A stretch of 64,000 nt of DNA from Marinobacter nauticus (GTDB taxonomy: Bacteria > Pseudomonadota > Gammaproteobacteria > Enterobacterales > Shewanellaceae). Positions 18,303 to 26,706 of this stretch are shown here, piece by piece (within the stretch, counting starts at the first letter, position 1; each line of letters opens with the position of its first letter). Location: the NCBI RefSeq assembly GCF_019801015.1, contig NZ_JAHVJZ010000003.1, positions 434,001-498,000 on the forward strand, in the 5' to 3' direction. The notes beneath the pieces were generated by a model, which made no database searches, had not been told where the DNA came from, and saw only the letters and a program-made list of their open reading frames with translations. Made by a program: the position numbers and the translations under genes.

Positions 18303-18330
18303 ATTCTAGGGATTTAATCGACGCTGACAA
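18303..18330 (-). promoter_or_regulatory. Sigma70 promoter of the candidate sRNA
   Basis: On the minus strand TTGTCA (18330-18325), 16-nt spacer, TAGAAT (18308-18303). Initiation 8 nt on would fall at A18295, exactly where the long helix of the RNA begins. Confidence 0.7.
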
Positions 18331-18483
18331 GCCGGAATTTGGGCAAATGAAACAACTTTATAACCTTGAGCGATATTCGCCGTGCACACAGATGCCCAAC
18401 ATATGTGATTCATATCAATGAGATATCTTTTTTAGCGCACATTTTATACAGTCATTGTTCTGCATATCGAACAATGATTTCTC
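18331..18483. other. AT-rich spacer between sRNA and LysR gene
   Basis: AT-rich stretch with no gene seen. An imperfect inverted repeat, CATTGTTC / GAACAATG (around 18452-18476), lies just beyond the LysR stop and could be its 3' hairpin. Confidence 0.4.
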
Positions 18484-19425
18484 TCACTCGCGATTATTAC
18501 CGTGTGATGTCAGGGCGCGATCCCAGGGGGCGGGGTCGCGGAAGTGGCCACGAACAAAGTCGATAAAGGCCCGCACCTTTGGTGCCAGATTTTTGCGTCG
18601 GGGGTAAACCGCCTGCAATGCCAATGGATGGGTCAGCTTCCAGTCCGGCAACAGTTGAATCAGCTCGCCGCTGTTCAACTCATCCTCCAGCAGGTAGGTG
18701 GCCAGATACACCACACCAAGGCCCCGCTTGGCGGCGTCCTTCAGTGCTGGGGCGTCGTCCACTCTGTAGTTGCCCTTAACACGGATCTCGCAGGTTTCCT
18801 CGCCTTTGGCGAACTCCCAGGCACCGTGTTCATACCATTCGCTCTTGTAGACCAGGCAGTTATGCTCAGCCAGAGCCGCCGGGTGATAGGGCACACCACG
18901 ACGGGCCAGGTAGTCCGGCGACGCCACCAGGATAAAGCGACAGTTCATCAGCGGGCGGGCCACCATGCCCAACGGGAGCTGTTCGGACATCGTCAGCAGC
19001 AGGTCCAGCCCCTCGGCAACCACATCCACTTTATGGTCGAGAAAGCTCAGTTCAAGCTCAAGCGCCGGGTGTTGCTCCATAAAGGCGGGGATCAGGGGCA
19101 TCAGATGCATGGAGCCGAACGCCTGAGTGATGCCAACCCGAAGCACACCACGGATCTCCTGCTGCAGCGCCTGAACCCCGGCCACGGCCTGGTCCAGATC
19201 TTTCAGCAACCCTTCTCCGTGTTCATACAGCAACTCACCACTCTCCGTCAGGCTGAGTGAACGTGTCGTACGTTGCACCAGCTGAACCCCGAGTTGCTGC
19301 TCCAGAAAGCTGATATGGCTGCTCACCTTGGATTTGGAGATCCCAAGTTTACGAGCCGCGGAGGAAAACCCCTGGGCACGCACCACGTGGGTGAAGATCA
19401 CGATGGGTTCGAGCAGTTCGCGCAT
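18484..19425 (-). CDS. LysR-family transcriptional regulator
   Basis: 313 residues. N-terminal winged helix: FTHVVRAQGFSSAARKLGISKSKVSSHISFLE, quoted in two parts as FSSAARKLGISKSKVS and SHISFLEQQLG. The C-terminal effector domain begins around residue 90 (LRVGITQAFGSMHLMPLIPAF). It resembles the AaeR/DmlR-type LTTR group. The ATG at 19425 has AAGGAG at 7-nt spacing; the frame is open 104 codons further upstream but that part reads as out-of-frame translation of the neighbouring gene. No divergent partner is adjacent, so the target is unknown. Confidence 0.88.
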   Translation of the reverse strand: MRELLEPIVIFTHVVRAQGFSSAARKLGISKSKVSSHISFLEQQLGVQLVQRTTRSLSLTESGELLYEHGEGLLKDLDQAVAGVQALQQEIRGVLRVGITQAFGSMHLMPLIPAFMEQHPALELELSFLDHKVDVVAEGLDLLLTMSEQLPLGMVARPLMNCRFILVASPDYLARRGVPYHPAALAEHNCLVYKSEWYEHGAWEFAKGEETCEIRVKGNYRVDDAPALKDAAKRGLGVVYLATYLLEDELNSGELIQLLPDWKLTHPLALQAVYPRRKNLAPKVRAFIDFVRGHFRDPAPWDRALTSHGNNRE

Positions 19426-19510
19426 TCGCGCTCTCCTTACAACAGCTTGTTCCGGACGAAAAAAAGCGACGATATCGCTATCGCCGCTATTGTAGCGCTT
19501 TTGCCCGGAC

Positions 19511-20323
19511 TCAGCGCAACATCGCCAGATCCGGATCCCCCTGAACCACCAGGTCAAACTCCGCCATCTCAGGAATGGTTCGCTGCATCTGCTGCTCCAG
19601 CTCATCCAGAACCATCCACTCCTCGCAAAGCTCGGTGGCCCGCTCTTCCAGTACTTGGGCCTGAGCGTCCATCTCGGACTCAATGCGTTCGCCCATCCGC
19701 TCCATGCGACTGCCGAAATCCTCCATGCGCTGCTCAAAGTCGCTGCTGTCGCCTTCGGTCATCGCCTGACCCAGCGCCACCAACATGCCACCGACTGACT
19801 GCGACACCACCTCTTCAATCTCGGATTCCAGCGCCTGGTCCAGCTCATCACCAAAGGTGTCCATGGAGTTCGCCCCCAGACGGTAGCCACCGTCTTCTGT
19901 ACGCATGCTGGCGTTCACCTTACGTTCAATGGATTCCATGATTTCGCTGCCCTGATTGGGGTCCAGGCCAAATTCAGACAGTTCAGTAAACACCGCGTCC
20001 AGCGCCCGCCCGGCCAGATTCAGCGCATCGCCCGCCAGCTCGATCACTTTGGGCAGTTGTCGCTCCATCTCGGCGTGATAGTCACGCACCAACTGGCGCT
20101 GACTGCTGTCCAGACTGATGGCCTCACCACGCACCCACAGCTGGTCTCCACGGATTTTATAAAGGGTATTGCCCTCATCGCTGACGATAAGCTGTTCCCG
20201 GTTCAGCTCAATATCATAATTCAGCGACAGGTCGCAGGAATCGCCCAGCTGGTAGCCGGAGCTCTCAGCGGAAACAGAGAAGGTAAACAGGGCCGCGCCC
20301 AGCATGAGCCAACGTGCAATCAT
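19511..20323 (-). CDS. yggN: DUF2884 (YggN) secreted protein
   Basis: 270 residues. Signal peptide cut near VSA-ES. The mature part begins with the conserved SCDLSLNYDIELN, then a helical, acidic region with predicted coiled-coil stretches (FEQRMEDFGSRMERMGERIE). Function unknown. As in E. coli, it neighbours yggL, trmB, mutY and yggX; here a glutaminase gene is inserted between yggN and yggL. Confidence 0.88.
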   Translation of the reverse strand: MIARWLMLGAALFTFSVSAESSGYQLGDSCDLSLNYDIELNREQLIVSDEGNTLYKIRGDQLWVRGEAISLDSSQRQLVRDYHAEMERQLPKVIELAGDALNLAGRALDAVFTELSEFGLDPNQGSEIMESIERKVNASMRTEDGGYRLGANSMDTFGDELDQALESEIEEVVSQSVGGMLVALGQAMTEGDSSDFEQRMEDFGSRMERMGERIESEMDAQAQVLEERATELCEEWMVLDELEQQMQRTIPEMAEFDLVVQGDPDLAMLR

Positions 20324-20455
20324 CTTGGTGTCCTTTTCCAGTGCGGAATGGCTTATCGTCCAAACCTATCAAACCTAGCAGTCCCATATGCCAAGATTGG
20401 GCCAGTCTCCTCACCAAGGGAAGAAGTTTTTCTATCATGCTGAAAAATAAAGAAT

Positions 20456-20483
20456 AAAAAAGGGCCGCCAATTGGCAGCCCCT
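20456..20483 (-). terminator. Terminator of glsB transcript
   Basis: Read leftward: a stem GGGGCTGCC / GGCGGCCC with AATT loop and one mismatch, then T6. It ends the trmB-yggL-glsB transcription unit. Confidence 0.75.
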
Positions 20484-20514
20484 TTGTAAAATTCACCACT
20501 ATTGGCGAAATCCA

Positions 20515-21432
20515 CTAAAAGATAGATCGTCCCAGCCGTTTGGCCAGCAGTTCCAGCGCTGCGGTACCGGCACTGGAGTTGCCACTCTCATCCAGCTCCG
20601 GCGACCATACGCAGAGGCTCATTTCGCCGGGCACCACCGCAATGATGCCACCACCAACGCCGGACTTGCCCGGCATACCAACGCGATAAGCGAACTCACC
20701 AGCGCCGTCATAAAGGCCCGACGTCGCCAACAGCGCATTGATCTGGCGGGTCTGTCGCTCTGAGACCAGACGACGTCCCCCCAGAGTCACCCCCTGGTTG
20801 GAAAGGAAAAACGCCGCTTTCGCCAGATCTGCGCAACTCATACGGATAGCGCAGTGGGCAAAGTAGGTTTGCAGCACTTCATCCACGTCGTTGTGGAAAT
20901 TGCCAAAGGACTTCATCAGGTAAGCGATGGCGGCGTTACGGGCAGAGTGTTGATACTCGGACACCGCCACCACCTTGTCGGAGATCAGATGCGCATTCCC
21001 GGACAGGTCACGCATCAACTCCAGCAACCGCTGGCGCGGAGCACTCAGACGACTCTCCAGCATATCGGTGATCACCAGAGCACCCGCATTGATAAAGGGA
21101 TTCCGTGGAACCCCCTTTTCAAATTCCAGCTGCACCAGAGAGTTAAAGGGGTTGCCGGAGGGCTCTTTGCCGACCCGGGTCCACAGCTCCTCCTCGGTGT
21201 AGAGCATCATCGCCTGCACCAGAGCAAACACCTTGGAGATACTTTGAATGGAGAACGGCTCATGCCAGTCTCCGGCACCAATCACGCCCCCTTCGGCACT
21301 GCAAACGGCGATGCCCAGCTTATCGCTGGGCACCTGGGCAAGAGCGGGGATGTAATCAGCGACCTTGCCTTCACCGAGCAGCGGCCGGACCTCCTCCAAC
21401 ACGCTATCCAGCAGCGCTTTATCCGGCAGCAC
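20515..21432 (-). CDS. glsB: Glutaminase
   Basis: Serine-dependent, beta-lactamase-fold glutaminase releasing ammonia and glutamate from glutamine. 305 residues (E. coli GlsB 308). The catalytic Ser-x-x-Lys is in [12 protein letters not shown] near residue 65; [34 protein letters not shown] and the C-terminal [20 protein letters not shown] are family signatures. Leftward, 6 nt after yggL. Confidence 0.94.
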   Translation of the reverse strand: MLPDKALLDSVLEEVRPLLGEGKVADYIPALAQVPSDKLGIAVCSAEGGVIGAGDWHEPFSIQSISKVFALVQAMMLYTEEELWTRVGKEPSGNPFNSLVQLEFEKGVPRNPFINAGALVITDMLESRLSAPRQRLLELMRDLSGNAHLISDKVVAVSEYQHSARNAAIAYLMKSFGNFHNDVDEVLQTYFAHCAIRMSCADLAKAAFFLSNQGVTLGGRRLVSERQTRQINALLATSGLYDGAGEFAYRVGMPGKSGVGGGIIAVVPGEMSLCVWSPELDESGNSSAGTAALELLAKRLGRSIF

Positions 21433-21438
21433 GCGGAA

Positions 21439-21777
21439 TTAGCCCCACCAGAGGTCGAACAGTTCGCTCACCTGCAGGTCGGAAACCGGCTGCTTGGCAA
21501 AGAAGGCTTTGACCGCTTCGCGGTGCTCGTCGGTGCATTTACCCAGCTCCTGAGTGCACACCAGACCTTCCCATGCTTTGTGGCCTTCACCGGAGAAACC
21601 CAGCTTGTTGGGCTCGATCACTTCATTGATGAACTGGTCAACAATGGCGTCGATCTGCTCCTCGGTCACTTCCGGGTTGAACACCCAAGCCACATCGAAG
21701 CCCAGCTCCTGAAACTCGTCAGTACGCAGCTTCTTGCGCAGGCGGGCGTTACGTTTGGCGTCAAGCTTAATGGCCAT
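21439..21777 (-). CDS. yggL: YggL family protein (DUF469)
   Basis: 112 residues. RNARLRKKLRTDEFQELGFDV at the start and the C-terminal EREAVKAFF-like block match YggL, a 50S-associated small protein in E. coli. It lies 10 nt after trmB, in the conserved trmB-yggL order. Confidence 0.9.
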   Translation of the reverse strand: MAIKLDAKRNARLRKKLRTDEFQELGFDVAWVFNPEVTEEQIDAIVDQFINEVIEPNKLGFSGEGHKAWEGLVCTQELGKCTDEHREAVKAFFAKQPVSDLQVSELFDLWWG

Positions 21778-21787
21778 CAGGCACTCC

Positions 21788-22504
21788 TTAGTTCACACGA
21801 CGGTAAATCAGGTCCCAGACCCCGTGACCCAGGCGATGACCGCGGGCCTCAAACTTGGTCAGGGGACGGAAATCAGGACGGGGGACAAACTGGCCCTCGG
21901 TGGCGGTGTTTTCAAAGCCCGGCGCCGCGCTCATCTCTTCCACCATATGCTCGGCATAGTGCTCCCAGTCGGTGGCCATGTGGTAGAGGCCACCCAACTT
22001 CAGCTTCTGACGAATGGAGGCGATGAACTCCTCCTTAACGATACGGCGTTTATGATGACGCTTCTTGTGCCACGGATCCGGGAAATAGAGCTGAACACGG
22101 TCCAGGCTCGCATCAGGAATGCAGTCCGCCAGAACCTCTACAGCATCGTGCTGGTACAGGCGCAGGTTGGTCACGCCCAGCTCTTCAGCGTACATCAGAC
22201 AGGCACCAACGCCCGGACCGTGCACTTCAACACCGATAAAATTCTTTTCCGGCTCCGCCTTGGCCATCTCCACCAGGGATTTGCCCATGCCGAAACCGAT
22301 CTCCAACACAACCGGGGCTTCCCGGCCAAACACTTCGGCCAGATCGATGAGACCGCGCTCATGGGTCAGCCCCATGGTCGGCCAGTACTGCTCCATCGCG
22401 CGGGCCTGGCCCTTGGTCATGCGCCCTTCGCGCTTGACGAAGGAGCGGATCTTGCGCTGGCGCAGCTCCTCAACCGGCTGCGTCGACTTTTGCTCGTCAC
22501 TCAT
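21788..22504 (-). CDS. trmB: tRNA (guanine-N7-)-methyltransferase TrmB
   Basis: Methylates G46 in the variable loop of tRNAs with SAM. 238 residues from the ATG at 22504 (E. coli 239). SAM site [16 protein letters not shown], then [12 protein letters not shown], and catalytic [16 protein letters not shown]. The frame is open to 22582, but the extra 26 residues would overlap the start region of mutY and are not family-like. trmB and mutY diverge. Confidence 0.94.
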   Translation of the reverse strand: MSDEQKSTQPVEELRQRKIRSFVKREGRMTKGQARAMEQYWPTMGLTHERGLIDLAEVFGREAPVVLEIGFGMGKSLVEMAKAEPEKNFIGVEVHGPGVGACLMYAEELGVTNLRLYQHDAVEVLADCIPDASLDRVQLYFPDPWHKKRHHKRRIVKEEFIASIRQKLKLGGLYHMATDWEHYAEHMVEEMSAAPGFENTATEGQFVPRPDFRPLTKFEARGHRLGHGVWDLIYRRVN

Positions 22505-22584
22505 CTGGATCTTCTCGCTCTGTGGACCGGACGCTACACTGGGCGCCCCGAAAAACGCGTGATTGTATTTTAGGTTGCTCATTG

Positions 22585-23649
22585 ATGGAAGCGAACACCG
22601 GTAGCTTTGCTAAGCGGATGCTGGATTGGTACCACCAGCATGGTCGAAAAGATCTGCCCTGGCAGAAAAATCGCACCCCTTACCGGGTGTGGCTCTCTGA
22701 GATCATGCTGCAACAAACCCAGGTGACTACCGTCATCCCTTACTACCTGAAGTTTACCGAACGTTTTCCGACGCTGGTTGACCTGGCCAATGCTGCGGAC
22801 GATGAAGTGATGCACCTCTGGACCGGGCTGGGCTACTACGCCCGTGCCCGCAACCTGCTCAAAGCCGCCCGTGTCATGCGCGACCAGCATGATGGCCAGT
22901 TCCCCACCGACATCGAGCAGGTGATGGCACTGCCGGGCATCGGCCGCTCCACCGCCGGCGCCATTCTCAGCCTGTCACTGGACCAGCCTCACCCGATTCT
23001 GGACGGCAACGTTAAGCGGGTTCTGGCCCGCCACCAGGCCATTGAGGGCTGGCCCGGGAGTAAAGCGGTTGAAAATCGCCTCTGGAGCCTGACTTCCGCA
23101 CTGACGCCCACAGCTCAGGTGCAACCTTACAACCAGGCCATGATGGACTTGGGCGCCAGTCATTGCAGCCGCAGCCGACCGAACTGTGGCGCCTGCCCGG
23201 TAAATACCGATTGCAAAGCCTTTGCGCTGGGTCGTCAGGCCGACTTCCCGGGCAAAAAACCCAAGAAAGAGAAACCGGTAAAAGCCTGCTTCCTGCTGCT
23301 GCTCCGCCATCAGGAAACGGTATACCTTGAGAAACGCCCCGGTGCTGGCATCTGGGGTGGGCTGTGGTGTCCGCCCCAATACAATGACAAAACCAGCCTG
23401 GACATCGCGTTGTCTCCGATGAAGGCAAAAGTAGCGCCACACATGCTGGCTCCCTTCCGCCATACCTTCAGCCACTACCACCTGGACATTCAGCCGGTGC
23501 TGGTTGATTTGGCCGTGCCGATCTCTCAGGTGGCCGATCATCCAGGCCAATGGTTTGCACTGGATCAGGACAATCGAATCGGGTTGGCAGCGCCCACCGA
23601 ACGGTTGCTGGCCGAGTTGCGGGACAATACCCCTACTTTGCCTGCATAG
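22585..23649 (+). CDS. mutY: A/G-specific adenine DNA glycosylase MutY
   Basis: Removes adenine mispaired with 8-oxoguanine. 354 residues. [17 protein letters not shown] contains the catalytic Glu, [15 protein letters not shown] the helix-hairpin-helix and [11 protein letters not shown] the catalytic Asp. The [4Fe-4S] cysteines are C-x6-C-x2-C-x5-C ([17 protein letters not shown]). The C-terminal NUDIX-like domain ([17 protein letters not shown]) recognises 8-oxoG. The ATG at 22585 is used; the open frame begins at 22522. Confidence 0.96.
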   Translation: MEANTGSFAKRMLDWYHQHGRKDLPWQKNRTPYRVWLSEIMLQQTQVTTVIPYYLKFTERFPTLVDLANAADDEVMHLWTGLGYYARARNLLKAARVMRDQHDGQFPTDIEQVMALPGIGRSTAGAILSLSLDQPHPILDGNVKRVLARHQAIEGWPGSKAVENRLWSLTSALTPTAQVQPYNQAMMDLGASHCSRSRPNCGACPVNTDCKAFALGRQADFPGKKPKKEKPVKACFLLLLRHQETVYLEKRPGAGIWGGLWCPPQYNDKTSLDIALSPMKAKVAPHMLAPFRHTFSHYHLDIQPVLVDLAVPISQVADHPGQWFALDQDNRIGLAAPTERLLAELRDNTPTLPA

Positions 23650-23706
23650 ATGGGGCAGCCCGTATCTGGTATAACTGCGCTGTCACCCAAGTGAGGATTG
23701 AGAAAC

Positions 23707-23979
23707 ATGGCACGTACCGTATTCTGCCAATACCTGAACAAAGAGGCCGATGGCCTGGACTTTCAGCTGATCCCGGGCGAGCTGGGCAAGCGGGTATTTG
23801 ACAATATCTCTAAGGAAGCCTTCGGTCTGTGGCAGAAGAAGCAGACCATGCTGATCAACGAGCACAAGCTCAATATGATGAACGCCGAGCACCGCAAAAT
23901 GCTGGAAGAGAATATGGTGAAGTTCCTCTTTGAAGGCGAAGAGATCCATATCGAAGGCTATAAGCCGCCGGAAGCCTGA
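23707..23979 (+). CDS. yggX: Probable Fe2+-trafficking protein YggX
   Basis: 90 residues (E. coli 91). [20 protein letters not shown] with the conserved Cys7, then [19 protein letters not shown] and [15 protein letters not shown]. Associated with iron handling and protection of Fe-S clusters from oxidation. It follows mutY by 57 nt as in many gammaproteobacteria, which fits co-transcription with a Fe-S enzyme. Confidence 0.95.
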   Translation: MARTVFCQYLNKEADGLDFQLIPGELGKRVFDNISKEAFGLWQKKQTMLINEHKLNMMNAEHRKMLEENMVKFLFEGEEIHIEGYKPPEA

Positions 23980-24001
23980 GCCTTTCGACAGCCAGTTATG
24001 A

Positions 24002-24026
24002 CGCCCTGCAATCGCGGGGCGTTTTT
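24002..24026 (+). terminator. Terminator after yggX
   Basis: 8-bp stem with one G-U pair, CGCCCTGC / GCGGGGCG, AATC loop, then T5. Confidence 0.8.
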
Positions 24027-24032
24027 GTTGGC

Positions 24033-24632
24033 TCAGTAAGCCCCGGCATCCCGCAGTCTTTTATCCAGCGCCTCGGCTAACGCCCGGTAACCCTCGGCAT
24101 TGAGATGGACGGGATCGGACTTGAGCGAAGGCGTCCGCAACAGCTCACCAATCAGGTCATCCACCAGAAGCACGCCATGCTCTTCGGCCAGCTCCCGATA
24201 CAGCGGCGCGGTACTGGAAAACAGCTTCTTTTCCGGCACCCCGATAAGCACTACATCGATCCCCTGCTCCTGCGCCAGGGCGATCATTTCACCCAGATTC
24301 GCCTTAATGCTTTGCGTCGGACGATTTCTGAGAATGTCATTGCCGCCCTCCAACAGGAGCAGCAGGTCAGGCTGCTTCGCAGCGAGCACCTGAGGCAAAC
24401 GCTTCAGCCCCTCTGCCGTTTGCTCCCCGGAGCGACCCGCGTTCGCGACCTCCAAGCCGGCAAACTGAGCCAGCACCGCCGGATAATCCTGTCCTTCGCC
24501 CGCGCCGACTCCCTGAGTCAGGCTGTCACCAAACGCCAGAATCACCCCATCCTCAGTTAATGGTGTCAGCGATGGACCGCCGCACCCTGCCAGCCCAAGC
24601 AACAGGAAAATCAGCCAAAACCCTTTCGACAT
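24033..24632 (-). CDS. GDSL-type esterase/lysophospholipase lipoprotein
   Basis: 199 residues. Lipobox LGLAGC (Cys16) predicts a lipid anchor, unlike the soluble periplasmic TesA of E. coli. SGNH hydrolase blocks: ILAFGDSLTQG (catalytic Ser), VANAGRSGE (Gly), LLLEGGNDIL (Asn) and the C-terminal DPVHLNAEGY (Asp/His). It likely cleaves thioesters or lysophospholipids in the envelope. The ATG at 24632 puts the lipobox at the normal depth; the frame is open 26 codons upstream. Confidence 0.88.
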   Translation of the reverse strand: MSKGFWLIFLLLGLAGCGGPSLTPLTEDGVILAFGDSLTQGVGAGEGQDYPAVLAQFAGLEVANAGRSGEQTAEGLKRLPQVLAAKQPDLLLLLEGGNDILRNRPTQSIKANLGEMIALAQEQGIDVVLIGVPEKKLFSSTAPLYRELAEEHGVLLVDDLIGELLRTPSLKSDPVHLNAEGYRALAEALDKRLRDAGAY

Positions 24633-24833
24633 CACATTTTTCACCTTTGCCTCCAGCCAACGAAGTGTGATTCGACTCCGCACCTCACACCTTCGCCTTA
24701 CTGCATCCACGGCTTATCACGATACACCGCCCTACCCAACGAACAAAACTCCCCAAAACCGCTCAACAAGCGCACCGAATCAGGATGGATCTCGCCCACC
24801 TGCGCATCTTTCAAGCAAACGATAAAAATCGAG

Positions 24834-24862
24834 TTGACTTGCCCCGCCAAAATCCGTTTAAT
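24834..24862 (+). promoter_or_regulatory. tRNA operon promoter 1
   Basis: TTGACT, 17-nt spacer, TTTAAT, followed by a GC-rich discriminator (AGCGCTCC) typical of stable-RNA genes. It drives the Phe-Asn-Phe tRNA cluster and is matched by the promoter at 29031. Confidence 0.8.
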
Positions 24863-24895
24863 AGCGCTCCGTCGCCAAGCAAGCGACAACAAGTT

Positions 24896-24971
24896 GCCTC
24901 GTTAGCTCAGTTGGTAGAGCAGCGGATTGAAAATCCGCGTGTCCCTGGTTCGACTCCGGGACGAGGCACCA
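24896..24971 (+). tRNA. tRNA-Phe (GAA)
   Basis: 76 nt with encoded CCA. Acceptor GCCTCGT pairs with ACGAGGC; D-loop TAGCTCAGTTGGTAGAGC; anticodon loop TTGAAAA; T-arm CCCTGGTTCGACTCCGGG. First gene of the cluster. Confidence 0.97.
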
Positions 24972-24976
24972 CCTTT

Positions 24977-25052
24977 TCCCCCTTAGTTCAGTCGGTAGAA
25001 CGGCGGACTGTTAATCCGTATGTCGCTGGTTCAAGTCCAGCAGGGGGAGCCA
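24977..25052 (+). tRNA. tRNA-Asn (GTT)
   Basis: 76 nt with encoded CCA. Acceptor TCCCCCT / AGGGGGA, anticodon loop CTGTTAA, T-loop GGTTCAAGTCC. Only 5 nt after the first tRNA-Phe, so processed from one transcript. Confidence 0.97.
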
Positions 25053-25057
25053 CTTTT

Positions 25058-25133
25058 GCCTCGTTAGCTCAGTTGGTAGAGCAGCGGATTGAAAATCCGC
25101 GTGTCCCTGGTTCGACTCCGGGACGAGGCACCA
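25058..25133 (+). tRNA. tRNA-Phe (GAA), second copy
   Basis: Identical to the copy at 24896. It begins the 204-bp direct repeat whose partner lies at 29087-29290. Confidence 0.97.
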
Positions 25134-25141
25134 TTTTAGAG

Positions 25142-25172
25142 AAAGCCCTGAACTTCGGTTCGGGGCTTTTTC
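25142..25172 (+). terminator. tRNA terminator with TTCG tetraloop (copy 1)
   Basis: 12-bp stem AAAGCCCTGAAC / GTTCGGGGCTTT (one G-T pair), TTCG loop, T5 tail. The same element recurs at 25253, 29173 and 29459, and in altered form at 29284. Confidence 0.9.
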
Positions 25173-25182
25173 GTTTCAATCC

Positions 25183-25244
25183 GCAGCGGATTGGCTTATT
25201 CAAGATCCGCGCGTGTCCCTGCCCCACCCCGGGACGAGGCACCA
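25183..25244 (+). pseudogene. Decayed tRNA-Phe fragment 1
   Basis: Aligns with the anticodon stem to 3' end of tRNA-Phe: GCAGCGGATT, then GGCTTATTCAA where the anticodon loop should be, then GATCCGCGCG, a damaged T-arm (TGCCCCACCCC) and an intact acceptor end with CCA. The 5' half is missing, so it cannot fold as tRNA. Confidence 0.8.
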
Positions 25245-25252
25245 TCTTAGAG

Positions 25253-25283
25253 AAAGCCCTGAACTTCGGTTCGGGGCTTTTTC
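25253..25283 (+). terminator. tRNA-type terminator, copy 2
   Basis: Identical hairpin to that at 25142, following decayed fragment 1. Confidence 0.85.
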
Positions 25284-25318
25284 GTTTCTGGTTCTCTCTA
25301 ATCGACTCAGTGGGATTA

Positions 25319-25378
25319 GCAGCGGATTGGCTTATTCAAGATCCGCGCGTGCCCCTGCCACACCAAGGGACGAGGCAC
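25319..25378 (+). pseudogene. Decayed tRNA-Phe fragment 2
   Basis: Same GCAGCGGATTGGCTTATTCA remnant, with further changes in the T-arm (GCCCCTGCCACACCAAGGGA) and acceptor end. The terminator behind it is also degraded. Confidence 0.75.
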
Positions 25379-25462
25379 CCTCTGAGAGAAAAGCCTGACC
25401 GTCGATTAGGGGCGCTGCCGCCTTTCTCCCCGCCCTGCAGCTAGCCATCCCAAGCCCAAAAC

Positions 25463-25493
25463 CAAAAAAGGCCGAAGCAATCCGCTCCGGCCT
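25463..25493 (-). terminator. Terminator after small leftward ORF
   Basis: Read leftward: AGGCCGGAGC, GGATT loop, GCTTCGGCCT (one mismatch), then T6. It begins 23 nt after the small ORF stop, supporting a dedicated short transcript. Confidence 0.8.
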
Positions 25494-25515
25494 ACCGCTG
25501 ATGAATCGCCGTCGA

Positions 25516-25599
25516 TTAGCGAGAACGACGACGGACCAGGTTATCAGCGGCTGAAACCGGTTCTGCGAGGATGGCAACGATGTGCGAAACGGGACTCAC
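25516..25599 (-). CDS. Candidate 27-residue small protein
   Basis: GTG start with a strong ribosome site (CAGGAGAAGATC then GTG). Product begins MSPVSHIVAILAEPVSAADN and ends in a very basic tail (LVRRRSR). Its own terminator follows 23 nt after the stop, and TTGAAC and AT-rich -10-like hexamers lie about 70-100 nt upstream on the same strand, so this looks like an independent mini-gene. No amino-acid run suggests an attenuation leader peptide. I do not recognise the family. Confidence 0.55.
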   Translation of the reverse strand: MSPVSHIVAILAEPVSAADNLVRRRSR

Positions 25600-25686
25600 G
25601 ATCTTCTCCTGAATTCGATTGACCGGCACCTAACTGCCTCAGTCTTGAGGGTTTATTTATATCGGGAGAAGGCGGTTCAAAATGTA

Positions 25687-25704
25687 CCAAATTGAATCAT
25701 TTGG
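25687..25704. promoter_or_regulatory. Palindrome upstream of small ORF
   Basis: Perfect arms CCAAAT and ATTTGG around a 6-nt centre. It lies just upstream of the candidate small-ORF promoter and 180 bp before the MipA gene; a possible regulator site. Confidence 0.35.
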
Positions 25705-25782
25705 CCTTAAGAACTTGATTCAGGTCTGGCCTTGCGTAGGTTTAGCAATCGACATCGTCAGCGCTCAGATGATTAACAGACC

Positions 25783-25797
25783 ATGAAACTTTTTCAT
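25783..25797. promoter_or_regulatory. Palindrome upstream of MipA operon
   Basis: ATGAAA-CTT-TTTCAT, 15 bp, 73 bp before the first gene of the operon. A candidate site for the response regulator encoded in the same operon; OmpR-type proteins usually prefer direct repeats, so this is tentative. Confidence 0.3.
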
Positions 25798-25869
25798 TTG
25801 AGCGTGATTCAGCGATGTTTTAACCTGCGAATCAGGACGCTCGCAGGGCAGCAGTAAAAGAGCGACAAA

Positions 25870-26706
25870 ATGAAAAAAATAATAATAACAACACTTTGCG
25901 TTATGTCGCCCGGACTTTGGGCGACTCAGAGCTCGGTCAGGCATGACGAATTCGTTGCCATCGACAGCACCGAGCTTTCCATCAGCTTCGGAGTGGGTGA
26001 GATGCGTAACCCCATTGCCTACTCCTCTCCCGTTCCGCTCTTCGCTCTTCCCTCCTTTCGCTATTACGGCCAACGCTTCTACCTCGAAAATCTGGATATG
26101 GGTTTCTCCCTTGCGGAGCAGTCCAAGTGGCAGCTGGATTTGATCGGTCGGCCCAGTCTGGAGGCGCTGTATTACATGGACCAGGACGGCGCGGCCCTGT
26201 TCGCTAGCATCCTGAATGGCGTGCGCCCCTCACTGTTTAGCGCAAGAGAGGTCGAAGACATTGAACGGCGCTTTTCCTATCTCGGCGGTGCCCGGATCGA
26301 TTACTTTACGGAGGAGAGTCGTTTTGGCGTTCAATTGCTGACTGACCTGACCGGCGTGCACAACGGTCAGGAACTCAGGCTGGAAGCCGAGCATTATCTC
26401 GACGGCGCCGCTGGCGGACTTGCCATTACCCTTGGCGCAAGGCTGTTGAGTACTGACTACACCAGCTATTACTACGCCTTGAGGCAAGGCGACCTGCCCT
26501 TCACCATCCCTGCCGAGCACCTTGGTGCCGACGCCGCCATCAATCCTTACCTTCGCCTCGATTACCACTACCCGCTTAACCAGGATGTCGCGCTGATTGG
26601 TCACTGGTATCTGGAAGATCTGGATGATGCTCTGACCGATGGCCTGCTTATCGACGCATCGGTACTGAGCAACTGGTTTGTCGGCCTCCACTGGAGGGTA
26701 CTCTGA
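25870..26706 (+). CDS. MipA/OmpV family outer-membrane protein
   Basis: 278 residues. Signal peptide ends near GLWA-TQ. The rest alternates as an outer-membrane beta-barrel: FGVGEMRNPI, ALPSFRYYGQRFYLENLDMG (shortened here), GGARIDYFTEESRFGVQLL and the C-terminal NWFVGLHWRVL, whose last aromatic/leucine strand fits a BAM signal. MipA-type proteins link MltA to PBP1B; OmpV is a porin-like protein. It heads a four-gene operon with a DUF3019 gene and a two-component pair, so its level is probably set by that pair. Confidence 0.85.
   Translation: MKKIIITTLCVMSPGLWATQSSVRHDEFVAIDSTELSISFGVGEMRNPIAYSSPVPLFALPSFRYYGQRFYLENLDMGFSLAEQSKWQLDLIGRPSLEALYYMDQDGAALFASILNGVRPSLFSAREVEDIERRFSYLGGARIDYFTEESRFGVQLLTDLTGVHNGQELRLEAEHYLDGAAGGLAITLGARLLSTDYTSYYYALRQGDLPFTIPAEHLGADAAINPYLRLDYHYPLNQDVALIGHWYLEDLDDALTDGLLIDASVLSNWFVGLHWRVL

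Larger units (their letters stand above)
25056..25259 (+). repeat. 204-bp direct repeat, left copy
   Basis: Contains tRNA-Phe, its terminator and one decayed tRNA-Phe fragment. It matches 29087-29290 at all but two positions (25136 T for C, and one C for T in the T-arm remnant). The copies are 4031 bp apart in the same orientation, so recombination between them could delete or circularise the segment between. Confidence 0.9.
25379..25869. other. Left intergenic part of the tRNA-flanked segment
   Basis: Holds one tiny leftward ORF (25516-25599) with its terminator, and two palindromes: 25687-25704 (arms CCAAAT / ATTTGG) and 25783-25797 (arms ATGAAA / TTTCAT). The base make-up becomes AT-rich before the MipA gene. 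Promoters for both directions must lie here. No further gene is seen. Confidence 0.5.

Noticed and set aside
19426..19737. N-terminal extension of the LysR gene by 104 codons
   Set aside because: The LysR fold starts at MRELLEPIVIF with a good ribosome site; the extension overlaps the yggN gene and reads as out-of-frame Trp/Ser/Arg-rich sequence.
24785..25444. Open frame across the tRNA cluster with repeated peptides
   Set aside because: It is the translation of three tRNA genes and tRNA fragments; the repeats come from tRNA duplication, not from a protein.
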